Assembly: GCF_012295615.1 (NCBI RefSeq)
Contig: NZ_CP051183.1
Span: forward strand, 1,059,001-1,123,000
DNA: 64,000 bases
DNA from: Bermanella marisrubri
GTDB taxonomy: Bacteria; Pseudomonadota; Gammaproteobacteria; Pseudomonadales; Oceanobacteraceae
Reading direction: 5' to 3'
Under the pieces are notes generated by a model. The model had not been told where the DNA came from and did no database searches. It was given only the letters and a program-made list of their open reading frames with translations. Position numbers and translations under genes: made by a program. Positions 1 to 9,491 of this stretch are shown piece by piece; the stretch's first letter is position 1, and each line of letters opens with the position of its first letter.

Positions 1-165
1 AGGACTGCAATCAATCTTCGTGAGCTAGAAGGAATGAGTTACGAAGAGATCAGTGAGGTTATGGACTGTCCCATCGGAACGGTGCGCTCACGTATTTTCC
101 GAGCACGTGAGGCGATTGATAAAGCCATCACGCCGTTAATGGAACAAACCGAGAAAACAGCATAG
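1..165 (+). CDS. rpoE: RNA polymerase sigma-E factor (RpoE/AlgU), 3' end only
   Basis: Frame 1 is open from the first base to a TAG stop and gives the last 54 residues of an ECF sigma factor. The visible part is region 4.2: the helix-turn-helix around 'MSYEEISEVMDCPIGTVRSR', which binds the -35 element, followed by a short tail. The identity as sigma-E rather than another ECF factor rests mainly on the next genes, rseA, rseB, rseC and a mucD-type protease, the classical order of the envelope-stress locus. The N-terminal region 2 and the promoter lie outside the window. Confidence 0.93.
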   Translation, partial: RTAINLRELEGMSYEEISEVMDCPIGTVRSRIFRAREAIDKAITPLMEQTEKTA

Positions 166-183
166 TGCTGTAGAGAGGTGATT

Positions 184-762
184 ATGAGTGAAAAAGAATA
201 CGAATCCCTATCCTCCTTGATGGACGGCGAAGCGGATGAGATGAGTGTGCATCGTCTGTTGGGTAAGGTTGATAAGAATCCAGAGCTGAAAGCGAAATGG
301 AGCCGTTATCACCTTGCGCAGGACATATTGAAAGGCCAGAGCTCTGAACACAGTGAGCTAGATGTTAGTGGTTTGGTTTCAAGTGCAATTGCAGGAGAGT
401 CCACGCCAAAGTCTGAGCGTCCTTGGTTGAAAGCGATTGGCGGTATGTCAATTGCAGCCAGTGTAGCTTTCGCGGTTGTGGTAGGGACGCAGTTTGCACT
501 GCCAGGGGCCCAAGACTCTTCATTCCAAGTGGCATCTAAGCCTAGTGAAGAAATTGTCAAACCTGCTGATGTCGTGCGCAGTGAAACCATGATCGCTCAG
601 CAATCAGATAGTTTGAACGAAGAAGAACTAAGACAAGCGCAAAATCGTTTAAACGATTACTTGAAGCAACACGCTCAAGATAGCGCACTAGGACAAGGTC
701 AAACAGCGATGCCGTTCGCCCGAGTGGTGAATTTCGAGAACAACAAAAAAGGTCGTGAATGA
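184..762 (+). CDS. rseA: Anti-sigma-E factor RseA (MucA-like)
   Basis: Inner-membrane protein of 192 residues that holds sigma-E inactive until it is cut by DegS and then RseP. The cytoplasmic N-terminus has the typical start 'LSSLMDGEADE' and the 'WSRYHLAQDILKG' segment of the anti-sigma domain; a single membrane segment lies near residues 82-104; the rest is periplasmic and would contact RseB. ATG 184 is chosen over an in-frame GTG six bases upstream because a GAGAGG ribosome site sits just before it. It follows rpoE by 18 bases and its last four bases overlap the rseB start (ATGA), so translation is probably coupled. The site-2 protease that would cleave it, rseP, is also in this window. 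Confidence 0.93.
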   Translation: MSEKEYESLSSLMDGEADEMSVHRLLGKVDKNPELKAKWSRYHLAQDILKGQSSEHSELDVSGLVSSAIAGESTPKSERPWLKAIGGMSIAASVAFAVVVGTQFALPGAQDSSFQVASKPSEEIVKPADVVRSETMIAQQSDSLNEEELRQAQNRLNDYLKQHAQDSALGQGQTAMPFARVVNFENNKKGRE

Positions 763-1778
763 TTTCCTCTTTCGGTTCTGTGGTTAAAGCTCTGAAGACT
801 ATGTGCATGGTGGTTACGCTGACAGCGTTTTCCCAAGCACATGCAGAAGTAACGCAGCAAGAAGACACCTCATCGAACGATCTTCGGCAGTCACTGACTG
901 CTGAAGGTTGGTATCAAACCATGCGGGAGCGCGCTCCCGAGGCCCATTATCAGGGCATTTTTGTGCATCAGGCGGGTAACGAGAGTCAAACTGTAGAAAT
1001 TGTACATGGTACGCACCAAGACGCTATTTGGGAGCGTCTTCTTCATTTGGATGGACCGGTTCGTGAAGTGATTCGACAGGGAGACGCTGTGTATTGCATT
1101 TACCCCGATCGAAGCGTTGAGCAAATCCAGCAAAAAGACAGTACGCCCTTTGGAAGTAATTCTTTAGGCCAGTTGAATCAACTTCAGACTGCATATGGTT
1201 TTCGAATGTTGGGTCAAGAGAGAATCGTCGGGCGTTTGGCTATGGGTATTCAATTAGTGCCACGAGATAAAGCTCGCCATGTATACCAAATGTGGATTGA
1301 TCAGCAGACTTTTGTACCCCTGCGTACCGAGTTAATGACTTTGAAGGGTGAGATTTTGGAGCGTTATCAATTTGCGTATTTTAGTCCAGTCGAAACATTA
1401 TCGGTTGACGCGTTTGCTCCAAAGACCCCAGGTGTTGAGCTAGCAGAGGCACCACAGGATGAAGTATTGAAGTCAACGCCAGAAGATGTGATTGAATGGC
1501 GTTTGAATTGGTTACCAGTCGGTTTCGCAGACCAAGGAGCCAAAGGTTATGCACCAAAGCTATCAGCGAGACGTATATATAGTGACGGCATCGTTATGTT
1601 TTCAGTATTTGTTGAAGCCGTTGATGAAATTAAAGATCAAGGTTTTGCTAGGGTCGGCCCCACCGTCTTATCGGTTATGCACAAAGATTGGCAGGATCAA
1701 ACACATCGCATCACGGTTGTGGGTGAGATTCCTGCGGCTACAGCAAAGCGCATTGCCGAAAGTGTAGAGTTGTTGTAA
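759..1778 (+). CDS. rseB: Periplasmic sigma-E regulator RseB (MucB-like)
   Basis: A 339-residue exported protein. The N-terminus carries a signal peptide with probable cleavage after 'SQAHA' near residue 29. RseB family proteins bind the periplasmic part of RseA, protect it from DegS and sense mislocalised lipoproteins or LPS through a LolA-like fold; the phrase 'YQGIFVHQAGNESQTVEIVH' is typical of the MucB/RseB N-terminal domain and a smaller C-terminal domain follows from about residue 240. The start overlaps the rseA stop by four bases. Length and position match the family. No anomaly seen. Confidence 0.94.
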   Translation: MISSFGSVVKALKTMCMVVTLTAFSQAHAEVTQQEDTSSNDLRQSLTAEGWYQTMRERAPEAHYQGIFVHQAGNESQTVEIVHGTHQDAIWERLLHLDGPVREVIRQGDAVYCIYPDRSVEQIQQKDSTPFGSNSLGQLNQLQTAYGFRMLGQERIVGRLAMGIQLVPRDKARHVYQMWIDQQTFVPLRTELMTLKGEILERYQFAYFSPVETLSVDAFAPKTPGVELAEAPQDEVLKSTPEDVIEWRLNWLPVGFADQGAKGYAPKLSARRIYSDGIVMFSVFVEAVDEIKDQGFARVGPTVLSVMHKDWQDQTHRITVVGEIPAATAKRIAESVELL

Positions 1779-1811
1779 AAAGTCGCGTTTTTAATTGCTT
1801 GGCAGTGAACT

Positions 1812-2279
1812 ATGATTGAAGAGACGGCGAAGGTAATTCGAGTAGATGACAATTGGGTATGGGTCCGTGCCATCGCTCAATCTGCCTGTGGTAGCTGTCA
1901 GGCTCAGAAAGGATGTGGTCATAGCCTGCTGGCAAAGGTTGGGCAGCGACAGATAGATATACAGCTGCCTCGCCAAGACTATGAGCTTTCCGTCAATGAC
2001 GACGTCATCATCGGAGTACCTGAACAGGCGGTGTTGCGCTCATCCTTGCTAATGTATGGTGTGCCTTTGTTACTGATGTTGGTGGTAGCAGGGTTGGCCA
2101 GTGTTATGTCCTTGGCCGAAGGCGCAGTGATACTACTTGCATTCCTCGCACTGATATCGGGTTTTTTCTATGTTAGCCGGTGGAGCAATACCGCGAGAAT
2201 AGAGGAATGGCACCCGCGAATTATTCGCAAAGCCTTGAATCAAGAAACGCTTATCCCCATATGTGAAATCAAAGAATAA
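1812..2279 (+). CDS. rseC: RseC/MucC family membrane protein
   Basis: A 155-residue inner-membrane protein. The N-terminus has the conserved cysteine cluster 'CGSCQAQKGCG' (residues about 23-33), proposed in the family to bind or reduce an iron-sulfur cofactor. Two hydrophobic helices follow near residues 76-96 and 100-120. RseC has a minor positive effect on sigma-E in E. coli and belongs to the reducing system for SoxR. It is the third gene after rpoE, 33 bases behind rseB, as in E. coli and Pseudomonas. Confidence 0.9.
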   Translation: MIEETAKVIRVDDNWVWVRAIAQSACGSCQAQKGCGHSLLAKVGQRQIDIQLPRQDYELSVNDDVIIGVPEQAVLRSSLLMYGVPLLLMLVVAGLASVMSLAEGAVILLAFLALISGFFYVSRWSNTARIEEWHPRIIRKALNQETLIPICEIKE

Positions 2280-2302
2280 CTGTGATAAAAGACGGAGTTT
2301 CT

Positions 2303-3691
2303 ATGAAGTGGTTGATGACACTGGTTTTACTGTTGATGGCAACGCAGGCTTGGTCCAAATTGCCAGATTTTACAGAGCTGGTGCAAGAGTCTAGTCCTGC
2401 TGTGGTTAATATCAGTACAACACAGAAAGCCAGCAATCGTTATCATCAGTTCGATTTACCTCAGGGTGTCCCCGACATTTTTCGTCATTTCTTTGGTGTG
2501 CCGCCGCAAGCGCCGCGGGGAAATCCTGCGCCTCGAAGTCAGCAAGAACGATCATCTTTGGGCTCGGGCTTTATCGTCAGTGAAGATGGTTATGTCTTGA
2601 CTAACAATCATGTCATAGACGGGGCGGATCAGATTTTCGTTCGATTAAATGATCGCCGAGAGTTGGAAGCAAAACTAATCGGTTCCGATCCAAGTTCAGA
2701 TTTAGCATTATTGAAAGTCGACGCAGACAATCTACCGACGGTTGAAATAGGCGACAGCGAAAATCTAAAAGTGGGTGAATGGGTCGTTGCCATAGGTAGC
2801 CCGTTTGGTTTCGATTATAGCGTGACAGCAGGTATTGTCAGTGCTAAAGGTAGGAGCTTGCCGAATGAAAACTATGTACCCTTTATCCAAACAGACGTAG
2901 CCATTAATCCGGGCAACTCAGGCGGCCCCCTATTCAACTTAGACGGCGAAGTCGTTGGAATTAATTCCCAGATTTATACACGAAGTGGTGGTTTTATGGG
3001 GTTAAGTTTCGCTATTCCCATGAATGTTGCCATGGAAGTGGTGGATCAATTAAAAGAAACAGGAACAGTGACCCGCGGTTGGCTTGGAGTGGCTATTCAA
3101 GAAGTCGATAAAGAGCTGGCAGAGAGTTTTGGCTTAGACAAAGCGGCAGGTGCTTTAGTTAGCCAAGTCGTTGAAAATGGCCCTGCAGATGCAGCTGGCG
3201 TGAAATATGGTGATATCATCACTGAGTTCAATGGTAAAAAAGTCACATTGAGTTCTGATTTGCCACATCTTGTCGGTCGCGTGCGTCCAGGTACGAAGGC
3301 GAAGCTTCGCATTATTCGCCATGGTAAAGCGAAAACATTGAACGTAGAAATCGGAGCCCTCCCCAATGGTGGCGATGTCATCGCCAGCAATAGCAATATG
3401 CCGCAGCAAAGTAAGAGTAATCGCTTGGGTATAGAGGTAGTTGAGCTAACCCAAGAACAGCGTAAAAAATGGGATGCTACTGGTGTAATGGTTAAGTCTG
3501 TTAAACAAGGGCCGGGTGCCAATGCTGGTTTGATCAATGGTGATGTTATCACCATGATTTATGGTGAAATTATTCGAGACATGAGTGATTTTAACCGAAT
3601 CGCTGAACAACTACCCGCTGGGCGAAGTGTTCCTATGCGCATCGTGCGTCGAGGGGCTCCTATGTTCATTCCATTGCGCATAAATCAGTAA
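2303..3691 (+). CDS. mucD: Periplasmic serine protease of the DegP/DegQ family (MucD-type)
   Basis: An HtrA-family protease/chaperone of 462 residues that degrades misfolded envelope proteins. The start at ATG 2303 gives a clean signal peptide ending near 'TQAWS' and has GACGGAG upstream; an earlier in-frame GTG would add seven unlikely residues. The catalytic triad is visible: His103 in 'NNHVIDG', Asp133 in 'SSDLALL' and Ser206 in 'NPGNSGGP'. Two PDZ domains follow (about 260-350 and 370-455). Placement at the end of the rpoE-rseABC cluster matches Pseudomonas mucD, which damps sigma-E activation by removing misfolded proteins. A terminator follows. Confidence 0.93.
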   Translation: MKWLMTLVLLLMATQAWSKLPDFTELVQESSPAVVNISTTQKASNRYHQFDLPQGVPDIFRHFFGVPPQAPRGNPAPRSQQERSSLGSGFIVSEDGYVLTNNHVIDGADQIFVRLNDRRELEAKLIGSDPSSDLALLKVDADNLPTVEIGDSENLKVGEWVVAIGSPFGFDYSVTAGIVSAKGRSLPNENYVPFIQTDVAINPGNSGGPLFNLDGEVVGINSQIYTRSGGFMGLSFAIPMNVAMEVVDQLKETGTVTRGWLGVAIQEVDKELAESFGLDKAAGALVSQVVENGPADAAGVKYGDIITEFNGKKVTLSSDLPHLVGRVRPGTKAKLRIIRHGKAKTLNVEIGALPNGGDVIASNSNMPQQSKSNRLGIEVVELTQEQRKKWDATGVMVKSVKQGPGANAGLINGDVITMIYGEIIRDMSDFNRIAEQLPAGRSVPMRIVRRGAPMFIPLRINQ

Positions 3692-3705
3692 TCGAACTGT
3701 AAACA

Positions 3706-3734
3706 GCAGGGCTATCGGCCCTGCAGCCCCTTTT
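3706..3734 (+). terminator. Rho-independent terminator after mucD
   Basis: A perfect 7-bp GC-rich stem (GCAGGGC / GCCCTGC) with a 5-base loop, followed by a T-rich run. It separates the sigma-E operon from lepA. Confidence 0.75.
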
Positions 3735-3811
3735 GTTTCTAGCTTCCGCTATCCTGTTTCTAGGATTTAGTGTAATATCTCGGCATTTTTCCAGTATCAG
3801 GTTGATTGTTT

Positions 3812-5614
3812 GTGAGTAGTCTCGAACACATACGTAACTTTTCTATTATCGCCCATATTGATCACGGTAAATCCACTTTGGCTGACCGATTCATTCAGCA
3901 TTGCGAAGGCTTAAGTGATCGTGAAATGCAGCAACAAGTGCTTGATAGCATGGATCTTGAGCGCGAGCGCGGCATTACCATCAAGGCACAAAGCGTTACT
4001 CTGAACTACAAAGCCAAAGATGGGAAAACCTACCAGTTAAACTTCATTGATACTCCTGGACACGTCGACTTCAGTTATGAGGTTTCACGTTCTCTGGCTG
4101 CTTGTGAAGGCGCTCTATTAGTGGTTGATGCGGCGCAAGGGGTTGAAGCTCAGTCTGTAGCGAATTGCTATACCGCTATTGAACAAGACTTGGAAGTAGT
4201 GCCGGTTCTTAACAAAATCGACTTACCTCAGGCCGATCCAGAAAAAGTTTCTCAGGAAATCGAAGACATTATCGGAATTGATGCCACTGAGGCTGTGCAA
4301 TGCTCTGCCAAAAATGGCATTGGTATTGAAGATGTGCTTGAGGACATGATTAAACGCATTCCGCCACCAGAGGGTGACTTAGATGGCGATCCTCAAGCGT
4401 TAATTATTGACTCTTGGTTTGATAGCTATTTGGGTGTTGTATCCTTAGTTCGAATTACAAATGGCCGCTTGAAAAAAGGCGATAAAATCCGTATCAAGAG
4501 CACTGGCCGTGATTGGTCTATCGATTCATTGGGAATCTTCACACCTAAGCGCACGGTGACAAATGAGCTAGCGGCAGGTGAAGTAGGTTTTATGTGCGCC
4601 GGTATTAAAGACATCCATGGTGCGCCTGTGGGTGATACCATTGTAGCGAGTAAAAAGGCCGATGAAACACCTACTCTACCTGGTTTTGAAAAGGTAAAAC
4701 CGCAAGTCTATGCGGGTTTGTTTCCTGTTTCCTCCGATCAATATGAAGACTTCCGCGATGCGTTAGACAAACTATCATTAAATGACGCGTCTTTGTTCTT
4801 TGAGCCAGAAAGCTCAGATGCTTTGGGTTTTGGTTTCCGCTGTGGTTTCTTGGGTATGCTACATATGGAGATCATACAAGAACGTTTAGAGCGAGAATAT
4901 AATATTGATCTTATTACTACTGCCCCGACAGTGGTATATGAGTTAGAACTTTCGGACGGCGAAGTCATTGAAGTCGCTAACCCTTCACGTTTGCCAGACC
5001 CAAGTAAAATCGCAGAAATGCGTGAACCCGTATGCCAAGCTAATATTCTGGTCCCGCAAGACTTGGTAGGTAATGTCATTACCTTATGTGCTGAAAAGCG
5101 CGGTATTCAAAAAGACATGAACTTTACTGGTTCTCAGGTGAGTTTGAATTATGAAATTCCGATGAGTGAGGTAGTGGGTGATTTCTTTGATCGCTTGAAA
5201 TCTTGCTCTAAAGGCTTTGCGTCTTTGGATTACAGTTTTAGTCACTTTCAGGCGGCACCATTAGTGCGTATGGATGTACTGATTAATGGCGATCGAGTGG
5301 ATGCACTTGCTGTGATCATTCATAAAGATAAAACCCGCACCTATGGTCGAGCTCTTTGCGAAAAGTTAGCAGAGTTGATTCCTCGCCAGATGTTTGATGT
5401 AGCCATTCAGTCTGCTATTGGCAATCAGATTGTGAGTCGCTCAACGGTAAAGGCTCTGCGTAAAAACGTGACAGCGAAATGTTACGGCGGTGATGTAAGT
5501 CGTAAGAAAAAGCTGTTGCAGAAGCAGAAAGAAGGTAAGAAGCGTATGAAACAGTTAGGCAATGTTGAAGTGCCTCAGTCTGCTTTCCATGCGGTTTTGT
5601 CGGTTGATAGTTAA
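3812..5614 (+). CDS. lepA: Elongation factor 4 (LepA), ribosomal back-translocase GTPase
   Basis: A 600-residue translational GTPase that rebinds stalled or mistranslocated ribosomes. G-domain motifs are complete: G1 'AHIDHGKST', G3 'DTPGHVDF', G4 'NKID'. Domains II, III, V and the LepA-specific C-terminal domain follow, ending in the basic '[18 protein letters not shown]' region. The start is taken as GTG 3812 (protein beginning '[10 protein letters not shown]'), which lines up with known LepA N-termini; a TTG six bases upstream is possible. In relatives lepB follows at once; here the next gene is a DUF4845 protein. Confidence 0.96.
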   Translation: MSSLEHIRNFSIIAHIDHGKSTLADRFIQHCEGLSDREMQQQVLDSMDLERERGITIKAQSVTLNYKAKDGKTYQLNFIDTPGHVDFSYEVSRSLAACEGALLVVDAAQGVEAQSVANCYTAIEQDLEVVPVLNKIDLPQADPEKVSQEIEDIIGIDATEAVQCSAKNGIGIEDVLEDMIKRIPPPEGDLDGDPQALIIDSWFDSYLGVVSLVRITNGRLKKGDKIRIKSTGRDWSIDSLGIFTPKRTVTNELAAGEVGFMCAGIKDIHGAPVGDTIVASKKADETPTLPGFEKVKPQVYAGLFPVSSDQYEDFRDALDKLSLNDASLFFEPESSDALGFGFRCGFLGMLHMEIIQERLEREYNIDLITTAPTVVYELELSDGEVIEVANPSRLPDPSKIAEMREPVCQANILVPQDLVGNVITLCAEKRGIQKDMNFTGSQVSLNYEIPMSEVVGDFFDRLKSCSKGFASLDYSFSHFQAAPLVRMDVLINGDRVDALAVIIHKDKTRTYGRALCEKLAELIPRQMFDVAIQSAIGNQIVSRSTVKALRKNVTAKCYGGDVSRKKKLLQKQKEGKKRMKQLGNVEVPQSAFHAVLSVDS

Positions 5615-5675
5615 TTTTTTCGAATGATTCATCTGTTTTTGAATAAATAATACAACAATAAAAAAGGTAGAACCC

Positions 5676-6044
5676 ATGACATTGAAAAAGCAATATGGTG
5701 CAAGCGCCATTACGATGTTGGTTATATTGGTCTTGGCTTTTTCTGGTTTTGTGACCTTATTAAAAGTGGTTCCCGTCTATACAGATGATATGGCAGTAGA
5801 AACGATCTTTACTAATATTCAAGAAGAACTATCTGACAAAGATAGGCCATCCCGTAGTGCATTATTCGATAAGATTCAAAAACGCATGGATATCAACGGC
5901 GTCAGTAACTTAATGGAATATGTAGAGGTGGGTGGCAAAGGCTCAACTATTATTATAGAAATGAATTACGAGCGTCGTGTTCCGTTGGTGGCCAATTTGG
6001 AACTTGTAGCAACCTTTAACCACTATATTGATCTCAGTGAATAA
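5676..6044 (+). CDS. DUF4845 family small membrane protein
   Basis: A 122-residue protein with one N-terminal hydrophobic segment (about residues 10-30) and a short extracytoplasmic domain ending '[14 protein letters not shown]'. Sequence style and position directly before rnc match the DUF4845 family found in Pseudomonas and relatives between lepB and rnc. Function is not established; the genomic neighbourhood suggests a link to secretion or membrane biogenesis, but that is inference. An AAAAAAGG ribosome site precedes the ATG. The stop overlaps the rnc start. Confidence 0.8.
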   Translation: MTLKKQYGASAITMLVILVLAFSGFVTLLKVVPVYTDDMAVETIFTNIQEELSDKDRPSRSALFDKIQKRMDINGVSNLMEYVEVGGKGSTIIIEMNYERRVPLVANLELVATFNHYIDLSE

Positions 6045-6717
6045 TCCTCTAATAAAATTAAGCCAGCGTATTGGCTACACATTTAATGACATCAGCTTCT
6101 TTGAGCTGGCGTTGACCCATCGCAGTAAAGGTGGAAAAAATAACGAACGTCTGGAGTTTCTAGGAGACTCCATTGTCAATTTCGTGGTTGCAGAAGCTTT
6201 ATTTGAGAAATTCCCTCAAGCAAAAGAGGGTAAATTATCGCGTTTGCGTGCAGGGTTGGTTCGAGGAACTACTCTAGCAGAATTAGCCCGTGATTTTGAC
6301 CTAGGTGAGTTTTTACTTTTAGGCTCAGGCGAATTGAAGAGTGGTGGATTTAATCGAGAGTCCATACTGGCTGACGCTGTTGAGGCGATTATTGGCGCTA
6401 TTTATTTAGACAGTGGCCTTGATACCGTGCGTGAGCGTATTTTAACTTGGTACGGAAAGCGTCTTGATGATTTGCAGTTAGACGACGTTGTAAAAGACGC
6501 GAAGACACGCTTACAAGAACACTTACAAAAAAATCAAAGTCGCTTGCCTAAATACGAAGTAATGGAAATCACTGGGCAGGCTCATGATCAAAACTTTAAG
6601 GTGAGCTGTTGGGTCGAAACTCTACCTGAAGTGACGATTGGATTAGGAAGTTCTAGACGTTTGGCTGAACAAAGTGCTGCGCAGAAAGCGCTTAATGCTT
6701 TGGGAGTTGAATCATGA
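6037..6717 (+). CDS. rnc: Ribonuclease III
   Basis: Double-strand-specific endoribonuclease that processes rRNA precursors and many mRNAs. The signature 'ERLEFLGDS' (about residues 37-45) with the metal-binding acidic residues and the second acidic cluster '[11 protein letters not shown]' near 113-123 are intact; a double-stranded-RNA-binding domain occupies the last 70 residues. I take GTG 6037, overlapping the preceding stop by eight bases, as the start; a TTG nine bases upstream is also open. The end overlaps era by four bases (ATGA), the common rnc-era arrangement. Confidence 0.95.
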   Translation: MNNPLIKLSQRIGYTFNDISFFELALTHRSKGGKNNERLEFLGDSIVNFVVAEALFEKFPQAKEGKLSRLRAGLVRGTTLAELARDFDLGEFLLLGSGELKSGGFNRESILADAVEAIIGAIYLDSGLDTVRERILTWYGKRLDDLQLDDVVKDAKTRLQEHLQKNQSRLPKYEVMEITGQAHDQNFKVSCWVETLPEVTIGLGSSRRLAEQSAAQKALNALGVES

Positions 6718-7613
6718 GTGAGCAAAAGTGCGGCTATATTGCCATAGTAGGTCGTCCTAATGTGGGTAAATCTACCTTATTGAATAATATATTGGGCCAA
6801 AAACTCAGTATTACCTCTCGCAAACCGCAAACAACACGCCACCAAATATTGGGCATGAAAACCACGGCCAATGTGCAGGCTATATATGTTGACACACCAG
6901 GATTACATGAGGGCTATTCAGAAAAAGCCCTGAACCGATATATCAATAAGGTCGCGACCACCGCCATTAATGATGTTGATTTAGTGGTGTTCCTGATTGA
7001 CCGCACCAAATGGATGCCAGAAGATCAGAGCGTGTTAGAGAAGATACAGGCGAGTAAGGTGCCTTGTATTCTGGTTATTAACAAGCTGGATCACTTGGCC
7101 GATAAGCAATCGTTGCTTCCGTATCTAGAAGAAGTATCCCAACGACACGACTTCAAAGAAGTGTTTCCTATCAGTGCTAAAACTGGATATAACGTAGCAG
7201 AGCTTGAGGCTGCTATTGCCCGACAGTTGCCCGAAGGTATGCACTTTTATGACGAAGATCAGTTTACGGACCGAAGTGCCCGATTCTTAGCTGCGGAATT
7301 GGTGCGAGAAAAAATCATGCGTTTATTGGGAGACGAATTACCTTACAGTATGACGGTCGAAATTGAACAATTTGAGGAAAGCGAAAACCTCATTACCATA
7401 CACGCCCTTATTTTGGTTGAGCGCGATGGTCAAAAGAAAATACTGATTGGTGACAAAGGCGAGCGTATCAAGCAAATTGGTCGCGCTGCCCGTCTAGATA
7501 TGGAAGACATGTTTGGTATGAAAGTCATGTTGCATACTTGGGTGAAGGTGAAAAGTGGTTGGTCTGATGACGAGCGAGCACTTAAATCCTTGGGTTACAA
7601 CGACTTAGATTAA
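6714..7613 (+). CDS. era: GTPase Era, 30S ribosome assembly factor
   Basis: A 299-residue GTPase that binds the 3' end of 16S rRNA during 30S maturation. G1 'GRPNVGKST' begins at residue 13, G3 is 'DTPG', G4 'NKLD'. The C-terminal KH domain carries '[11 protein letters not shown]', the RNA-binding GxxG region. Translationally coupled to rnc and followed after 13 bases by recO, as in most gammaproteobacteria. Confidence 0.96.
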   Translation: MSEQKCGYIAIVGRPNVGKSTLLNNILGQKLSITSRKPQTTRHQILGMKTTANVQAIYVDTPGLHEGYSEKALNRYINKVATTAINDVDLVVFLIDRTKWMPEDQSVLEKIQASKVPCILVINKLDHLADKQSLLPYLEEVSQRHDFKEVFPISAKTGYNVAELEAAIARQLPEGMHFYDEDQFTDRSARFLAAELVREKIMRLLGDELPYSMTVEIEQFEESENLITIHALILVERDGQKKILIGDKGERIKQIGRAARLDMEDMFGMKVMLHTWVKVKSGWSDDERALKSLGYNDLD

Positions 7614-7626
7614 CTATGAGATCGCT

Positions 7627-8361
7627 ATGATCAAACAGCGTGCTTATCTCTTACATTCCCGCCCTTATAAAGAGACAAGTGCGCTGGTAGATTTTTTTAC
7701 ACCGGATTACGGCCACATTCGCTGTATGGCTCGAGGTGTCAAAAAAGCCAATAAATATCAGCAACCGCTACAGCCTTTCACTCTTTATACCATTTTCTTT
7801 CATGGCGATTCGGGCCTCAAAAACCTCGACAAATTTGAAATTTTCTCTTTACCCTTGAATCTATCAGGTAATCCGTTATTCAGTGGATTTTATATCAACG
7901 AAGTCTTACTGAGGGCTTTACGTAGTGATGCCGAGGTAGAATCCCAATCGTTATTTGATGCCTATGAAGATGTACTTGCTAGCTTAAATTCTGAAGGTTT
8001 AGAGCTATCACTGCGACTGTTTGAGCTGAGTTTATTAGAGCATATGGGACAGCAATATGAATGGGCATTAGATTTTCGTACGGAATCTATGGTCGATGAT
8101 AATGCGTTTTACGGCTTTTTTGTCGAACAAGGTATGGCTCGAGTCAGTCAAAAATATGCGAACAGTAACCCAAATGCAGTATTTAGAGGAAATGAATTAA
8201 AAGCACTCAGTCATGGCGAGTTACTCGATCAAAACGTGTTAAAAATGTGCAAACGTTTGTTTCGACTGGCTTTGCGCCCCATAATTGGATACAAACCCAT
8301 CCAAGCCCGCGAATTGCTCAAACAATTCCAACAGTTGGATGCCATCAACAACAATCGGTAA
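7627..8361 (+). CDS. recO: DNA repair protein RecO
   Basis: A 244-residue recombination mediator that, with RecR, loads RecA onto SSB-coated gaps. The N-terminal OB fold is recognisable from '[21 protein letters not shown]' wording at residues 5-25 and a helical C-terminal domain follows. No zinc-binding cysteine cluster is evident, as in E. coli RecO. Its position between era and pdxJ is the conserved one. Confidence 0.92.
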   Translation: MIKQRAYLLHSRPYKETSALVDFFTPDYGHIRCMARGVKKANKYQQPLQPFTLYTIFFHGDSGLKNLDKFEIFSLPLNLSGNPLFSGFYINEVLLRALRSDAEVESQSLFDAYEDVLASLNSEGLELSLRLFELSLLEHMGQQYEWALDFRTESMVDDNAFYGFFVEQGMARVSQKYANSNPNAVFRGNELKALSHGELLDQNVLKMCKRLFRLALRPIIGYKPIQARELLKQFQQLDAINNNR

Positions 8362-8365
8362 TAGT

Positions 8366-9106
8366 ATGAAAGTCAATAAACGCGTATTACTTGGTGTCAA
8401 CATCGACCACATCGCTACTTTACGTCAGGCGCGAGGTACCCGTTATCCTGATCCAGTATATGCGGCATTGGTGGCTGAAGAAGCTGGTGCTGACGGTATT
8501 ACTTTGCACTTGCGCGAAGATCGCAGACACATTCAAGATGCTGACGTTTATGCCCTAAGAGAGCGTCTGAATACCCGCATGAATTTAGAAATGGCTGTAA
8601 CAGATGAGATGGTAGCCATCGCCAAAGAAGTAAAACCTCATGCTGTATGTTTAGTCCCAGAAAAACGCGAAGAACTCACGACAGAGGGCGGGCTAGATGT
8701 CCTTGGTAACGAGGCGAAAATTAAACAGGCGTGTGATGATCTCGCGTCTGTTGGCAGCGAAGTATCTCTGTTTATAGATGCAGACACGAAACAAATTGAT
8801 GCGGCAGTGCGCTGCGGTGCACCAGTAATCGAGATTCATACTGGTCACTACGCTGAAGCTCAATCTGCGGCGGAGATGCAGCGTGAATTGAAGAAAATTG
8901 AAGACGGTGCGAGCTATGCACTGGAGCAAGGTTTGATTGTGAATGCCGGTCACGGTTTACATTATCACAATACCGAAGCAATCGCCGCGATATCGGGCAT
9001 GAACGAATTGAATATTGGTCACGCGATTATCGCCCACGCGGCGTTTGTCGGTCTTAAGCAAGCCGTTAAAGAAATGCGAGATCTCATTACTGCAGTGAAT
9101 CAGTAA
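8366..9106 (+). CDS. pdxJ: Pyridoxine 5'-phosphate synthase PdxJ
   Basis: Condenses 1-deoxy-D-xylulose 5-phosphate with 3-amino-2-oxopropyl phosphate to form pyridoxine phosphate. The TIM-barrel start '[18 protein letters not shown]' and phosphate-binding residues are clear. ATG 8366 gives 246 residues, the family length; a longer upstream reading overlaps recO out of frame and is rejected. Two bases separate it from acpS. It shares the substrate deoxyxylulose phosphate with Dxr, encoded later in the window. Confidence 0.95.
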   Translation: MKVNKRVLLGVNIDHIATLRQARGTRYPDPVYAALVAEEAGADGITLHLREDRRHIQDADVYALRERLNTRMNLEMAVTDEMVAIAKEVKPHAVCLVPEKREELTTEGGLDVLGNEAKIKQACDDLASVGSEVSLFIDADTKQIDAAVRCGAPVIEIHTGHYAEAQSAAEMQRELKKIEDGASYALEQGLIVNAGHGLHYHNTEAIAAISGMNELNIGHAIIAHAAFVGLKQAVKEMRDLITAVNQ

Positions 9107-9107
9107 T

Positions 9108-9491
9108 ATGACCATAGCCATTGGCACAGATATCGTCGAAATTGAGCGCATTTATCAGGTCTACCAAAGACAAGGTGAAAAGCTCGTTAATCGTGTGCTG
9201 ACACCTTCAGAGCAGGAACGCTTTTATTCTATGATCAATGATGATGTGCGGATGGCGTATTTGGCCAAGCGCTGGTGTGCCAAAGAGGCGGTCAGCAAAG
9301 CGATGGGAACAGGTATTGCTAAAGGTCTAGGGTTTCAAGATATAGAAGTAACAAATTCAGAATCTGGCGCACCTCAGGTGATACTAAGCAAGTCAGCGCA
9401 AATTAAATTAAATGCGTTAGGCGCGCAAAAAATCTTGATTAGTCTGAGTGATGAGCGCCACTACGCAATAGCTTTTTGTCAGCTAGTATAA
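9108..9491 (+). CDS. acpS: Holo-[acyl-carrier-protein] synthase AcpS
   Basis: Transfers 4'-phosphopantetheine from CoA to apo-ACP. The 127-residue protein has the two metal/CoA motifs of the family: 'GTDIVEIERI' at the N-terminus and 'KRWCAKEAVSKAMGTG' near residues 53-68. Last gene of the rnc-era-recO-pdxJ-acpS run. Its 3' end overlaps the convergent barA-type gene by 13 bases, with no hairpin terminator between them. Confidence 0.94.
   Translation: MTIAIGTDIVEIERIYQVYQRQGEKLVNRVLTPSEQERFYSMINDDVRMAYLAKRWCAKEAVSKAMGTGIAKGLGFQDIEVTNSESGAPQVILSKSAQIKLNALGAQKILISLSDERHYAIAFCQLV

Noticed and set aside
309-868. Minus-strand frames opposite rseA and rseB
   Set aside because: Shadows of well-supported plus-strand genes.
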